Shown piece by piece: positions 1-10,950 of a stretch of DNA of 64,000 bases. The notes beneath the pieces were generated by a model, which ran no database searches, was not told where the DNA came from, and worked only from the letters and a program-made list of their open reading frames with translations. The number at the start of each line of letters is the position of its first letter. Within the stretch, counting starts at the first letter, position 1. A program made the translations under genes and the position numbers. Location: assembly GCA_943736015.1 (NCBI GenBank), contig OX031059.1, positions 56,121,159 through 56,185,158 on the forward strand. The letters are read 5' to 3'. Origin of the DNA: Tridacna crocea. Lineage: Eukaryota > Mollusca > Bivalvia > Cardiida > Cardiidae.

Positions 1-131
1 ATGGATCCATTCTTTTTGTAGATATATTAAGCTCTCTTGTCATAGAGCATGGCTCTCTCTATTGGTATGTGAATGTTCTAAAATCCATGGTTAAAGTTAA
101 GCCCTTGATAAATCTTCTGTAAATAGTGGGT

Positions 132-339
132 TTAACCCTCTACCACACAATCGCAGAATCCTTTCGAAAAGATTATAGGAAAAAGAGAAAATGCTGGTAA
201 CCAGCATTTTCTCCTTTTCCCACAATGTTTTCTAGCCTTCCAAAAAATGAAATTATCATGTGGACCACATTCAATTTGTCGTCTGCAAACACTCTGAACT
301 TGGACGAGTTTAAAATCTTGTCATTTGGTAAAGAATTAA
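132..339 (+). mobile_element. TTAA hairpin element, forward
   Basis: This near-complete copy is TTAA-bounded with an intact central palindrome at 190-222. The family as a whole has a 229 bp consensus length. Its terminal repeat starts CCC/CTC-(A/T)TTACCA and its TTAA target suggests piggyBac-like mobilisation (inferred). No transposase is encoded. Confidence 0.9.
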
Positions 340-1028
340 AGGTTATCAATTTCCTGTTTCACCACATGTAACTTCAACTGTCTGTATCAGAGCAAATTTT
401 TAAATCATAGTCGAGTAGAATCTCATTTTATAACTTTTTCTCCTGATCTAATAATGTACCAGGTAGCAAAAACTGCTGACCATGTAACAATAAATACTGT
501 AACTTTTTTTTTAATTTTCTGAGAAATATATTTACTTAGACCCTCTTCTTAGCAGGGAGAGGGGTGTAGCACCCCACCCCCATGTCTTACCTTTTTGCAT
601 AAATTGGAAGTCTTTATATTTACTAAAGTTCGCTGCTGATTACACAAAACATATATTTTTACTTACAGTAATACCAGAATTGACTGGAATATTTAACATG
701 GAGATGCAAGATCAGACAGCACCGAGTTGAAAGACCAACATAAGAATAGACAGGATGGAATGCCCAACCTACCCCATAACAGATAATGGATGAGGAATGG
801 ATCAATCAGAGAAAGTAACAAGTTACTTTGAATTCTGTTTAAAATCTGGCAGAAGAATTCTACACTATGCTTAATTTCAGTGAAAGACAAAGGTTATTGT
901 TTCCAGTATCAGTATCAAACACAAGAGTGCAATCTGATTAGAACAGGAGCTTATCATTCTGTGCAACCAAGATGGCCAATCTAAATTTTCCCAAGTCTTC
1001 CAAACTCTGTTTCGTTAACTGTTGTTTG
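340..1028. other. gene-free stretch
   Basis: AT-rich spacer. I see no coding exon, and only a weak GATCAGACAGCAC-type repeat fragment near 705. Confidence 0.6.
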
Positions 1029-1255
1029 TAACTCTTTATCAAACGACAAAATTTTAGACTGGTCCAAATTGAAAGCATTTGCAGACGACAAAATTGATAT
1101 GACTAAAAAACTGAATTTTTTTTGGGGAAGGGAAGAAAACATTGTGGGAAAAGGAAAAAATGCTGGTTACCAGCATTTTCTCCTTTTCCCACAGTATTTT
1201 CAGAAGGCTTCTATCTCAGGGTCATGAAAACCAGGGATTGTTTGGGAAAGGTTAA
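1029..1255 (-). mobile_element. TTAA hairpin element, reverse
   Basis: Near full length. The left TTAA has decayed to GTAA. The central palindrome is present, with one substitution in the left arm. Confidence 0.9.
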
Positions 1256-1589
1256 AGAACTCTATCCAAATGAAATGAAAATGGTTTCTGTTCATGATGC
1301 AGAGGTCGGAGATCAATCTCTGTGTCGTCTAATTTATACCTAAAAATTGCTCAAAAACTCAAACCTTGAAGTATCTTATAAATATGTCTTTGCTGCAAGT
1401 TTGATCACACTACACAAAAATTGCAGTCTGATCTTTGGTCTACACTGTCTGAGATATCCTGAATGAAAGTAACCCTAAACAGCAATTATTCTATGGTTTT
1501 TCTCCAGAACAAAAATGTCTGTTGGCTTTATTTGGCTTTTTAAGGGTCCAACTTGGCCCTTTCTATATGAAACCTTGATACATAATCCT

Positions 1590-2115
1590 GAGTTTTAACA
1601 ATTATGTGGAAGAAGGATTTTGATATTATTGTGACCATCATTTTCTCCTTTTCCCACAATGTTCTGTACTAGCTCTATCACAGACAGGAATCATTGTGTG
1701 AACTACATTTAATTGTCATCTGCAATTGCTTTGAATTTGGCAGAGTAGGAAATTTGGTAAAGAGTAGGGAGTTGGTTTACTGTTAAATGACAATTTCTTT
1801 TGTATAACTATGATAAATTAGTAAATTGTAAAACAATATAGGGAAGTCCTGATGTACTCATGTATAAAACAGATAATAATATCATGAACTCTATCTTTTA
1901 TAATATCATGAACTCTATCTTTTAGGATTATCCACACCGAACAAATTTTGCAGACAAACATGGCTAAAACAGAAGGCCTTCACTTTCACACAGTGAAAAA
2001 CATTGTGGAAAAAGTTACAATTCTGATTACTAGTATTTTATTTGTTTCCCACAAACAATTTGGCAACATCCTTTTGCAGGGTCATGAAAGTATGTGATAA
2101 CTTGGTAAAGAGTTA
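1590..2115. mobile_element. two decayed TTAA hairpin elements
   Basis: A forward remnant (1590-1775; ATTTTCTCCTTTTCCCACAA then CATCTGCAA) is followed by a reverse remnant (1934-2115; GCAGACAAACATGGC ... TTGGTAAAGAGTTA). Both palindromes are badly eroded. A duplicated ATATCATGAACTCTATCTTTTA lies between them. Confidence 0.65.
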
Positions 2116-2276
2116 GTTTAAACATATTTATTTTACATCGATTGAGAAACAAGTTCTTACAACTTATACTAATCTCTCTCGATTCTGCTTCCTGGGAACT
2201 TCACCAGTACTCGCGCCAAATGTGTGGGCCAATGAAAAATCCCAAAGTTAAAACCCGCTTTGGGTAAAGAGTTAAC
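2116..2276 (-). repeat. dispersed repeat, copy 1 (SINE body-like)
   Basis: About 85% similar to 5267-5425 (AACAAGTTCTTACAACTTAT ... CCAATGAAAAATCCCAA). The other copy continues into a GGTATCGAACTC box B-like end, so both are probably tRNA-derived SINE bodies on the minus strand. Both start at the same hairpin-element terminus. Confidence 0.7.
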
Positions 2277-2298
2277 CCTTTACCATGCAATTATAAGC

Positions 2299-2526
2299 TT
2301 AACCCATTACCACACAATTCCTACTTTTAACGCCCCTGAGAAAGAAGCCTTTAGAAAACATTGTAGGAAAAGGAGAAAATGATGGTTACCAGCATTTTCT
2401 GCTTTTCCAATAATGTTTTCTACCCTTCATAAAACAAATTTCAAATTTTCGGTCACTTTTATTTTGTCGTCTGCAAATGCTTCGATTTGGACAAGCCTAA
2501 AATATTGTCGTTTGGTTATGACTTAA
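2299..2526 (+). mobile_element. TTAA hairpin element, forward
   Basis: TTAA at both ends, 228 bp. The palindrome carries GATGGTTACC. A second terminus-like fragment (TTAACCCTTTACCATGCAA) precedes it at 2274. Confidence 0.92.
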
Positions 2527-2542
2527 ATGACCATGGAGAGGA

Positions 2543-2798
2543 TTGGTTGGTTGCTTGGTTGTGGTTTAATGCCACTTTTACAGCTATGGTCACATCATGG
2601 CGGTCAGTGACGCATATGTGTTTCTTGGCTTTCTTATACCAATACTTACACAACTTTCTTTCCAAAGCCACCGACTACTTTCCTCACATGCTTCAGCAGA
2701 GGTGAGAGGCGAAAGACTGTTTGCCTCAACCAGGTATCGAACTCACAACCACCAGGTCATGAATCCGACACGCTCACCACTGAGCCACCCAGGCGGGC
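2543..2798 (-). mobile_element. tRNA-derived SINE with 12 bp target duplication
   Basis: On the minus strand the head shows a box A-like TGGCTCAGTGG (near 2785-2775) and a box B GTTCGATACC (2742-2733), followed by an unrelated body (CTTTGGAAAGAAAGTTGTGT) and a tail. The sequence CCATGGAGAGGA flanks it exactly at 2531-2542 and 2799-2810, a clean target-site duplication. A fragment of the same body recurs at 27870-27980 and 51600-51665. Confidence 0.88.
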
Positions 2799-2939
2799 CC
2801 ATGGAGAGGAAGCTAGATATTGGAAACATGGCAAGAAAATGTGAAAATCCTAGTAGCCAGCATTTTCTCGTTTTCATAAAACTTTTTCTATACATTCGGT
2901 GCTAATTTCCATAATTTGAGCCTCTTAAATTGTGGTTAA

Positions 2940-3100
2940 CCAATTATGTTTCAAATGGGCAAAGCTGTCTTTGGCAGGATAGAAAACATTGTGGGAAATG
3001 GAGAAAATGCTGGTTACCAGCATTTTCTCCTTTTGCAATAATGTTTTCAAAAACTTTACTTATTACTGTCATTAAAACTCAGATTAATTTGGTAAAGGGG
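2940..3100 (-). mobile_element. TTAA hairpin element, decayed reverse copy
   Basis: The palindrome is intact at 2988-3040 but both arms are degenerate. Neither TTAA end is certain. Confidence 0.7.
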
Positions 3101-3301
3101 TGCCTGATAGCAGTAACTCTATGATATCTTTACTTGACATACTAGAGGTTACTGTCTTTAAAATAAAGACTGAGTTAAGATTATAATCTTCTTCAATAAT
3201 ATGACAGATATCTATGTCATAAATTTTTCCCACGCTATCACAGTCTTAATGTTCATCTAGGATTTCTTTCTGTTTCCTATTTAATCCAATATTAATTTGA
3301 G

Positions 3302-3532
3302 ATAACTCATTGCCACCATACAACAAAATTTAAGACTGGTCCAAATTGAAAGCACTTGCAGACGACAAAATAAACGTAACTCAAAAATGGAAATTTTTTC
3401 CAGCAGACAAAGAAACATTCTGGGAAAAAGAGAAAATGCTGGTTACCAGCATTTTCTCCTTTTCCCACAATGTTTTCAAAAGGCTTCTCTTTCAAGGTCG
3501 TAAAAACCAGGGATTGTTTGGTAAAGGGTTAA
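3302..3532 (-). mobile_element. TTAA hairpin element, reverse
   Basis: 231 bp, with TTAA preserved on the right. The B arm (CAAATTGAAAGCACTTGCAG) is on the left. Confidence 0.92.
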
Positions 3533-3589
3533 TCCAATATTAATTTAACTCATTGCCACTGCTGTTGTTTAAAGTGTCGTTTAACCCGA

Positions 3590-3678
3590 TACCTGCGTTT
3601 TCTCCTGTTCCCACAGTGTTTTCAAAAGGCTTCTTTCTCAGGGGTAACTAAAGTATGGATTGTGTGATAATGGGTTAA
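3590..3678 (-). mobile_element. TTAA hairpin element, truncated
   Basis: Only half of the palindrome plus the A arm remains, ending GTGTGATAATGGGTTAA. Confidence 0.8.
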
Positions 3679-3924
3679 ATTAATAGGCTTTAAGCAAGGA
3701 TGCATAATGGATATTGTAATTTTACGTACACTAGAACTGCAATGAACTCTCTGCTGATTTGCTTTATAATAATGTGAAATCTCTTTACTAACATGACAAA
3801 ATAATCATCCTGATAAAACTTCAGTGGTAAATGTACATGTAAATAAACATGACCCTACTGTATCTCATTTCCGGCCTCTAAAACCAGCAGTCTGTCTATT
3901 TACCCATAATTCAATGGGGTTTAC

Positions 3925-4215
3925 AGGTGGGCCTTCAGATTTTGGGACGAAAATCTTACAAAAATACAAAAAAAATCATCCTTGTACTCCCAAAGCCTTA
4001 TAACTTTCATTCCTTAAACCCCTGTAATCGAAAACCATCCAACAACTAGATAAATTAGAGATTTACTACAGCCCAGGTCGACACGGAAGGGAAACAGGGT
4101 CTATTTTTTATTAGCGCATTTACATACCGGAAATATACAGATGAGGCTTCAAACATAGCATCTGAAGTTCTAGACTCTATGAAAAATAATTACATTTTTC
4201 TTACGTTATGGAATG
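3925..4215 (+). repeat. dispersed ~290 bp repeat, copy 1
   Basis: Similar throughout to 37912-38212, for example TCAGATTTTGGGA, ACTCCCAAAGCCTT, GAAAACCATCCAACAAC, CCGGAAATATACA and TTACGTTATGGAAT. No coding capacity or clear termini were seen. Confidence 0.8.
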
Positions 4216-4889
4216 TTGAAAGGAGTAAATACAAAAATTAAAAAACCCTCATATTTTCAAGATTTTCGAAATTACAGACTTCCAATTCTTTAACTGTTTC
4301 CCCTATGTACATGAATAACTATACATGGATAATGAAGGCAATGTCACTTCATACTGAAGTTTGGAACAAGTCAACTGAAATAATGATTAAATTATACACC
4401 TTTCTGTGATACTTAAATGCTAAATTTTTCTGTTCACATCAAAGCCTTTTTATTTCAATTTCTTGTTTGTTAAAAGGATACAATCAAAATAGTACTCAAA
4501 CAATTTCACATTGTTTTTGTATGTCTTTTTCTTCATCATAATTTTCAGACAGCTTTGTCTGTTTATGAAAGCTAGCATGTCTGTCTGGTATGAAAAGCTA
4601 ATAAACATGTAGTGATTTTTATCTATCTCAAAGCAAACCAAATCAACAAGTTACGGAAACAATCGAGTTGCATTTGGGTTTGTGATGGACTTTAACCTTC
4701 AAAGATGTACAGTGGTAAATAAAAAATGGGAACATGCAGAGTACATCCGTCAACCCCCAACTGCACCATAATATTAAGGACTACTGTAAGAATTGTAAAA
4801 CCTTTATCCATCTCCAAGGTTTCTGCCGAAATATGTTTTACCCTTACCTTCAAAATCCGAAGTTTTAATGGCCCTGTCAGATAAGGCCT
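4216..4889. other. gene-free stretch
   Basis: AT-rich spacer with no exon or recognisable repeat. Confidence 0.55.
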
Positions 4890-5100
4890 TTAACTCTTTC
4901 CCACATAATCCCACCTTTTAACGACCTTAAGAAAAACAAAAGCCTTTGAAAACATTGTGGGAAAAGGAGAAAATGCCAGTAACCAATGTTTTCTACCCCT
5001 CCCAGCTCAAATTTCAATTTTTGAATCTCTTTTATTTTGTTGTCTGCAAATACTTTCAATTTGAAGAAGTCTGACATTTTGTCGTTTGGTAAAGAGTTAC
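4890..5100 (+). mobile_element. TTAA hairpin element, forward
   Basis: Near full length but the right half of the palindrome is deleted (CCAGTAACCAATGTTTTC). It ends in TTAC. Confidence 0.88.
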
Positions 5101-5109
5101 AGCATTGCC

Positions 5110-5266
5110 TTTAAAACATTGTGGTAATCAGTATTTTCTCCTTTTCCCACAATGTTTTTTATCCGTCCCAAAACAAATGTCAATTCTTGAGTCACTTTAA
5201 TTTTGATGTTTGCAAATGCTCTCAAGCTAGACCAGGCTAAAATTGTGCAATTTGGTAAAGAGTTAG
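5110..5266 (+). mobile_element. TTAA hairpin element, 5'-truncated forward copy
   Basis: Starts inside the left stem, has a complete B arm, and is joined directly to the SINE-like repeat at 5267. Confidence 0.82.
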
Positions 5267-5425
5267 TTTAAACATATTTATTTAACATCGACTGAGAAAC
5301 AAGTTCTTACAACTTATACTAATCTTTCTTGATTCTGCTTCCTGGGAACTAAACCAGTACTCGTGTCGAATCTCTGGGCCAATGAAAAATCCCAATGTTG
5401 ACACCCGCTCTCAGGTATCGAACTC
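5267..5425 (-). repeat. dispersed repeat, copy 2 (SINE body-like)
   Basis: Paralogue of 2116-2276. At its right end GGTATCGAACTC, read on the minus strand, gives a box B-like GAGTTCGATACC. Confidence 0.72.
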
Positions 5426-5737
5426 AGTTAAACAGTGTTAAACATGTAACTCTATTATCTTCAGATCACTTGTGGAAACATTTTGACAAGGAGAGATGCT
5501 GCTCTTTGTAAAAGACTCTTTGTATAGAACCGTGTCTTCAGAAACTTATACAGCAGATCACCCGAAAGACAGATATGGAAGTAAAAACTACCTTGTACAA
5601 AAAGAAAGTGTTTAGCTCGACACTCCCTGTCACTCTGTTTGAATGACGTAGTAAACACTCTTTTGATAAGGTATATGCAAACATTATGTTACTAAATATA
5701 TCATACGTAAGAATTCAATAAGTTTCAAAACTTTTCA

Positions 5738-5969
5738 CTAGCTCTTTAACATAAGACAAAATTCAAGAAACTTCAAATTTGAAAGCATTAACTTGCATAA
5801 TATCAAAAGTAGCTAAAGTGATAGGATCTGTCTGTGAAAGGATGAAAATCATTCTGGACAAACAAAAAAATGCTTGTTACCATCATTTTTTTATATTTTT
5901 CCACAATGTTTTTCAGGAGCACTCTATTTCAGAGTGGTAAAAGCACAGGGTTGTTTGGGAAGGGGTTAA
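5738..5969 (-). mobile_element. TTAA hairpin element, degenerate reverse copy
   Basis: The B arm and stem are recognisable (AATGCTTGTTACCATCATTT). It ends TTGTTTGGGAAGGGGTTAA. Confidence 0.75.
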
Positions 5970-5997
5970 CACTAAAACTTGTGGAAAGGCTGAAGTA

Positions 5998-6225
5998 TTA
6001 ATCCATTACCACACAATCCCGACTTTTGACGTCCCCGAGAAAGAAGCCTTTTGAAAATATTGTAGGAAAGGGAGAAAATGCTGGTAACCAGCATTTTCTC
6101 CTTTCCCACAATGTCTTCTACCCTTTCAAAACAACCTTTGAAAGTTCTGGTCATATTTATTTTGTCGTCTGCAAATGCCCTCAATTTGGATCAGTCTGAA
6201 GTTTTGTTGTTTGGTAAAGAGTTAT
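5998..6225 (+). mobile_element. TTAA hairpin element, forward
   Basis: 228 bp. The palindrome is intact except for one deleted T in the right stem, and the right TTAA has become TTAT. Confidence 0.92.
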
Positions 6226-6474
6226 CAAATGCTTTGATAATTAGATTTTCATAGATTGTGCTGGACTAGTACTGAATTTCCTCATCTGGTAAACTGTAGA
6301 TACCCTAGGGTCAACTACAACAAAATGGGCATTCATAGCCCATGCAAAAGATGCAGATATTGCAATGTCAGGGTTATCTTTCTCAAAATATTTTGCCAAG
6401 TAGTAGACAGTATAGATTCATGATCAGATTGCACTTTCTATCCAGTCTGATCTTCAACTTCCCTAACCCAACTA

Positions 6475-7475
6475 GAGCGACGTTTGGTATTGTCGACAGT
6501 CGGCAGTTATCGTCAATTCTTTATTGTGTCCTTTAATTCCATGAAAGATAACAAATTTCATTTTTATGAAGTAAAATATGACATCAATATTTTATCTAAT
6601 CACAGTGCCGGAAGTAAACAGTACTCTGTAAGTCCCAAAGAATCAGTAAAATTTTACAGTAATAAAATTTCCCAACGTTAACGTCTACGATAAGGAGGGT
6701 GGTGGTTTTTGTCAGCGTGAAGGGCGTACTGCTTGATTGCTTGAATTCAAACTTCAATACAAGTTTCAGATATAAAATAGTGTTTGCATCACAAAATTGA
6801 GCGTGTTTTGTTCACCATAAAGCAGCTTATTCATGTGTCGATGACTGGCGATGCTAATTTGTGTGATCAGCAATTATCGACAGATTAAGATATGAATAAA
6901 AGAAATAAGAATTAATATGTTTTGTGTAACCACAAGTACTTTTTATCTTTCGGGTTACAGCTATGTCCAGACAAATTTTGGCTTAAAACTCCAAAACGAG
7001 GTCAATACTCGTCAAGTAACATGTCATAGGCCATAGAAATGGTGCGCAGTGGTGCAATGTCCAGACATCTTAGTCCATGATATTACCAATGTGTACCTGT
7101 TCGGCCTTCTTTTGCAGTTGTACCTATGTTACCCGTCAAGTTCTGCTTTAATTGCTTTATATTAGGTCTAATTCGGTGATGAGTACTGAATAAAACCCAT
7201 AATGATGGGTTAAAAGAGGACTTTGATGTTAAATTCTTGAAAATTAAATACAATGTCGATAATAGACGAAGCCTGTCGATATCAACCGACATACCCTTAT
7301 GTAATGTTGGCGTTGTTTGCTACAATACGCACCTTTACACCATTATATTATACGTGTAGATCAGTAGAGTATCCGCAAAATAAACCACTGATAACTTCAG
7401 TTTGTATTTAAAGCGGCTGTTATCAACACCACACTTTCCGATCTCTTAAAGTGTCGATAATACCCGCCGTTGCTC
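6475..7475. mobile_element. TA-flanked DNA transposon remnant (~1.0 kb)
   Basis: The left end GAGCGACGTTTGGTATTGTC and the reverse complement of the right end, GAGCAACGGCGGGTATTATC, form a ~24 bp imperfect inverted repeat. TA lies immediately outside both ends (6473-6474 and 7476-7477). Several internal TATCGAC/GTCGATA motifs occur. I found no transposase, so it looks non-autonomous. The TA target suggests the Tc1/mariner/pogo group (inferred). Confidence 0.72.
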
Positions 7476-7510
7476 TATACCTAGACTAGGAAACTTTGCC
7501 ACTTTCAGAG

Positions 7511-7710
7511 TTAACCCTTTACCCCATAAGGCATTTCTATGGTATCTCTAACTGACCCTAAATAACAGCAAGGATGAAACCATTTCTTATTTGTATAATA
7601 TGACACCTTTCGATAGGATAAAAAGCATTGTGCAGTCTTTTGCCACGATGTTTTCCAAATGCTCCTACAAGCAATGTGTAGAAATGAGTATCTATGAAGT
7701 AAAGGGTTAA
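7511..7710 (-). mobile_element. subfamily 2 TTAA hairpin element with deleted core
   Basis: The termini match the 17285 and 50191 copies in reverse (CCCCATAAGGCATTTCTATG ... GTAGAAATGAGTATCTATG). Most of the central palindrome is gone. Confidence 0.85.
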
Positions 7711-7718
7711 TTCATGTG

Positions 7719-7935
7719 TTATCCCTTTACCACACAATGACGACTAGGAAAGAAGCCTTTTGAAAACATTTTGGGAAAAGGAGAAAATGCTGGTAACCAG
7801 CATTTTCTCCTTTTCCCAAAATGTTTTCAACTCTATCAAAAAATGATTGCACTGTTTGAGCCACATCAAAATTGTCGTCTGCAAATGCTTACAATTTGGA
7901 CACGGTTCAAATTTTGTTGTCTGGTAAAGGGTTAC
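7719..7935 (+). mobile_element. TTAA hairpin element, forward, with a compensated stem change
   Basis: The stem reads CATTTTGGGAAAAGG on the left and CCTTTTCCCAAAATG on the right, so a base differing from consensus is matched on the other arm. Ends are TTAT and TTAC. Confidence 0.92.
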
Positions 7936-7994
7936 GTAAAAATCTGAGGGCAGCGTAAAAATCTGAGGGCAGCCGTAAAAATCTGAGGGCAGCG
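7935..7994. repeat. three tandem copies of a 19-20 bp unit
   Basis: CGTAAAAATCTGAGGGCAG is repeated three times (starts 7935, 7954, 7974) with one extra C. It lies in the GLIS intron, 23 nt beyond the finger 5 exon donor. Confidence 0.95.
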
Positions 7995-8016
7995 TCTAAC
8001 AGTAGAATATCATTAC

Positions 8017-8127
8017 CTTTTTCTTCTGTTGAGAATCTTTCTGTGTGTGGTTCTTCACATGTTTTCTCAGAGAACTTGGATCTGTATACCTCTTGTTACA
8101 GCCAACCACATTACATGCATACGGTTT
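8017..8127 (-). CDS. GLIS3: GLIS exon 4 (finger 5 and basic tail)
   Basis: This 111 bp exon (37 codons, residues 658-694) reads [20 protein letters not shown] and onward. The acceptor is TTTCTTTTTCCAG, ending at 8128, and the donor is AAAAAG|GTAATG at 8016. Finger 5 uses C662, C667, H680 and H684. [11 protein letters not shown] is nearly invariant in the GLI/GLIS/ZIC superfamily. The basic tail KDSQQKKK could contribute to nuclear import. The exon is too short and too atypical in base composition to be found as a long open frame. A triplicated ~20 bp repeat lies about 23 nt inside the next intron. The phase 0 donor shows that more coding exons follow off the left edge. Confidence 0.93.
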
Positions 8128-8546
8128 CTGGAAAAAGAAAATGGAGAGATAATATCAGCTGTATGGAGTAACACTGGAGACAAGATAACTCATTTTTATG
8201 GCCAAAAATATACTTTCATTGCCACACTGTCTATTCCTAGAGATGCTATTTCTGTTAATGCTATGGAGAAATATCTGACAATTTTTTTTTTCAGCTCTTT
8301 TTGGCATTAAATTTTAAGACCTCTCTCTACATAAAAATATTTGCTGACAAAGCACAATGTGACTGAAATGACAGTATTTGCAAAACATGAAACATTTAAT
8401 GAGAAAAGGAATAAATGCAGGCCCATAATTCTAGCGAATGCCTTCTTCCCTATGAGAATTTTTTTTTTTTTCATAAAGGGTTATAAAAGGTCCTGAGAAA
8501 ATATACAAAAAGAGCTTTTGAATAACGTAAGCTGTTGCCTATCCAG
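8128..8546. other. GLIS intron 3, no element recognised
   Basis: Contains the exon 4 acceptor polypyrimidine tract (minus strand) and otherwise featureless AT-rich sequence. Confidence 0.5.
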
Positions 8547-8936
8547 CATCTTTGCAAGCCAAGGCTGACGATTCACTACACTACTCTACCCTTGGCGGAT
8601 CAAGCTTGATTTTTACATTCCCCCGATACACTTTTTCATTGGATGCAGCCAGCTCCAACTGCAACAAATGAAATCGCCTGTAGTATTTCATCTTTGATAA
8701 AAATAGAATAAGGTCGCTAGCTTTCAAGTAGAAGGTAAACATGGAAACCCTCGTGGATGTCTGCTTATCGCTTCATGAGTATTCGTAAGCAGTTTGTAAA
8801 ACGATGTTTTATTGGCTTTTAGAAATATGATGTGTAACTAGCATCCAATAGAGGGCGCATTGCAGGAATATCGAAATCAGGCTAAATCAGCTAAGGTAAG
8901 ATCCACATAGTGATCGTAACCTTGGCTCGCGAAGAT
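8547..8936 (+). mobile_element. Mutator-like MITE, copy A
   Basis: Begins CATCTTTGCAAGCCAAGGCT and ends with its imperfect inverse CCTTGGCTCGCGAAGAT. The flanks CCTATCCAG (8538-8546) and CCTCTCCAG (8937-8945) are a 9 bp target duplication with one mismatch. About 390 bp, no coding capacity. Confidence 0.88.
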
Positions 8937-8964
8937 CCTCTCCAGTAACTGTGTAAAATCCTGT

Positions 8965-9192
8965 ATTCAATTCTTTATCGAACAATGCTGAATTTCTATC
9001 AACCCAAAGGAGAAAGGTTTTTGACAAAATGAGGGAAAATGAGGAAATGCTGGAAACCAACATTTTCTACATCTCTCCCCAACCTATTCTACCATGTCAT
9101 AGAAAAATTCCATTATTATGAGCAATTATCTAAATTCTCACCTTCATATGCTTGGACAAGTATAAAAATTGTGTTATTTTGTAAAGAGTTTA
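8965..9192 (+). mobile_element. TTAA hairpin element, degenerate forward copy
   Basis: Stem remnant GAAATGCTGGAAACCAACATTTTC. The B arm ends TTGTAAAGAGTTTAA. Confidence 0.65.
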
Positions 9193-9425
9193 AAGATTGT
9201 GATAAATGTCATTTTAATGGATGAATTATAAGGTAACAGAAAATTTCAAGATGGACAAAAAAACCTCCTGTCAATAAGCCTTAAATAAATATGACACAAG
9301 AGCTATTGACGTCATTTCATAGGTTTCATAATGTTCACTTCTTTACATTTTGGCTCATTACCTTCTAAAACATACTAGCAGACAATGTTCACCACTTCCA
9401 TAAGAAATATGAGCAATATACATAA

Positions 9426-9520
9426 TTAACCCTCTACCGTACAATCCCAAGTTTGAAAGACCCTGATAAAGAACGGTTTTGTAACTATTGTTGGAAAAGA
9501 GAGGAAATTCTGTATACCAG
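9426..9520 (+). mobile_element. TTAA hairpin element, 3'-truncated
   Basis: TTAACCCTCTACCGTACAATC and a decayed left stem only. Confidence 0.75.
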
Positions 9521-9593
9521 GTGATTGAGTAAAACAATCCAACTACAGTTAAAAAGAAAGCTAACATTTAACTAAATAACAAATTTATTTACA

Positions 9594-9978
9594 TGCCCAA
9601 ATTGATAGCTTCAACAGAGAACAAATCAGATGTAGGTTTAATGATGTAATTTGAAAGGGTACAAAGCATGTGGTAAAATGACAAAATGCTTGTAACCAGG
9701 GTTTTCTCCTTTTCCCACAATATTTTGGAAAGGCTTTTTCCTCAGGATCTTAAAACATGGGATTCCTTGGTAGAGGATTTATGACATTTGATGCAAGTAT
9801 TTAGCACAAAAAGTTCTAGACAAGTTGGTAAAATCTGTAGATGACAAACTCAATGTTTAAATAATGGGATTTCTCTTGAATGATTGAGGGAAAGAACAAA
9901 ATAATAATTAATACCTTGTTTCTAAAGCCTGCTTTTTGAGGGTTATAAAAACAATAGATAGTTTGGTTAAAAATTTAG
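9594..9978 (-). mobile_element. two decayed reverse TTAA hairpin elements
   Basis: Copies at 9594-9781 (AATGCTTGTAACCAGGGTTTTC) and 9810-9978 (TGTAGATGACAAACTCAATG then TTGAGGGTTATAAAAAC). Both are strongly eroded. Confidence 0.6.
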
Positions 9979-10041
9979 AGCAATGGGTAAGGGTATAGGG
10001 TCAACAATACACACATGGGTATATGAAAAAAAATCGGCAAC

Positions 10042-10272
10042 TTAACCCATTACCACACAATCCCTTAACTTTTGACAACAGTGAGAAAGAAGGCTGTAGA
10101 AAACATTGTGGGATTGGGAGAAAATGCTGGTAACCAGCATTTTCTCCTTACCCCACAATGTTTTCTACACTTCACAAAGCAAATTTCAAATTTTCTGTCA
10201 CTTTTATTTTGTCGTCTGCAAATGCTTTCGATTTGGACAAACCTAAAATTTTGTCGTTTGGTAATCAGTTAA
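10042..10272 (+). mobile_element. TTAA hairpin element, forward
   Basis: 231 bp, TTAA at both ends, palindrome nearly perfect. Confidence 0.95.
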
Positions 10273-10950
10273 GCTGTGAAGTACAATATCATGTACAAGT
10301 TCTGATTTCTTTTTAGATCCACATGCCTTTTCAAACTAATAGATGGGATTTAACTGATGTTCTGATACATACAGAATTCCTCATTGCTTTAAAATGCTTT
10401 CTATTCCCAATCTGTGTTTAGTGCGTATGAATATTCTAATCCTGGCTATGCCTATGAAGGGTCAATTCTGAGTGGAGATATTTGCCAAATTATGCACATC
10501 CCAGCTGAATCATCCATGTCTATCTGTTCATTGATCATATCACTGATTGATCATAATGCACCAAAAAAATGTGGGCCAATTTCAAGGCGATTTGTATGAG
10601 TGAACATTTGAAATAAACATTCAGCGAATAAATAAGGAGCACAGGGTATGGCAAGAATGTATATAAACAAACAGACAAACAAATCTGAATTCCTTTTAAA
10701 CTGCATCAATATGGGCGTGATTTAAAAATTGATTAAAATGTTTACAAAACATAATAAAATGTATCAGATTTAATCGAGCGGTGAAGCTTAAAGCATTTTA
10801 GCCTCAAAGGTACCAATGCCCAATTTCTGTGTTCACAAAGCATGCATTCTGTTTACCCCCCCCGTCTTTCAATTAGTACATGTAAAGGTCTTTATTAGCA
10901 TGACTTAACATTTTAACCCTTCAACTACTAAATAAATAGAATGTGTATTT
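10273..10950. other. GLIS intron 3, gene-free stretch
   Basis: AT-rich sequence with no exon or element recognised. Confidence 0.5.

Noticed and set aside
2733-2791. A tRNA gene on the minus strand
   Set aside because: It is the head of a SINE with a 12 bp target duplication, not an independent tRNA.
5461-5658. Possible C-terminal GLIS exon on the minus strand
   Set aside because: No acceptor in phase 0 with a good polypyrimidine tract, and the peptide has no resemblance to GLIS C-termini that I can recall.
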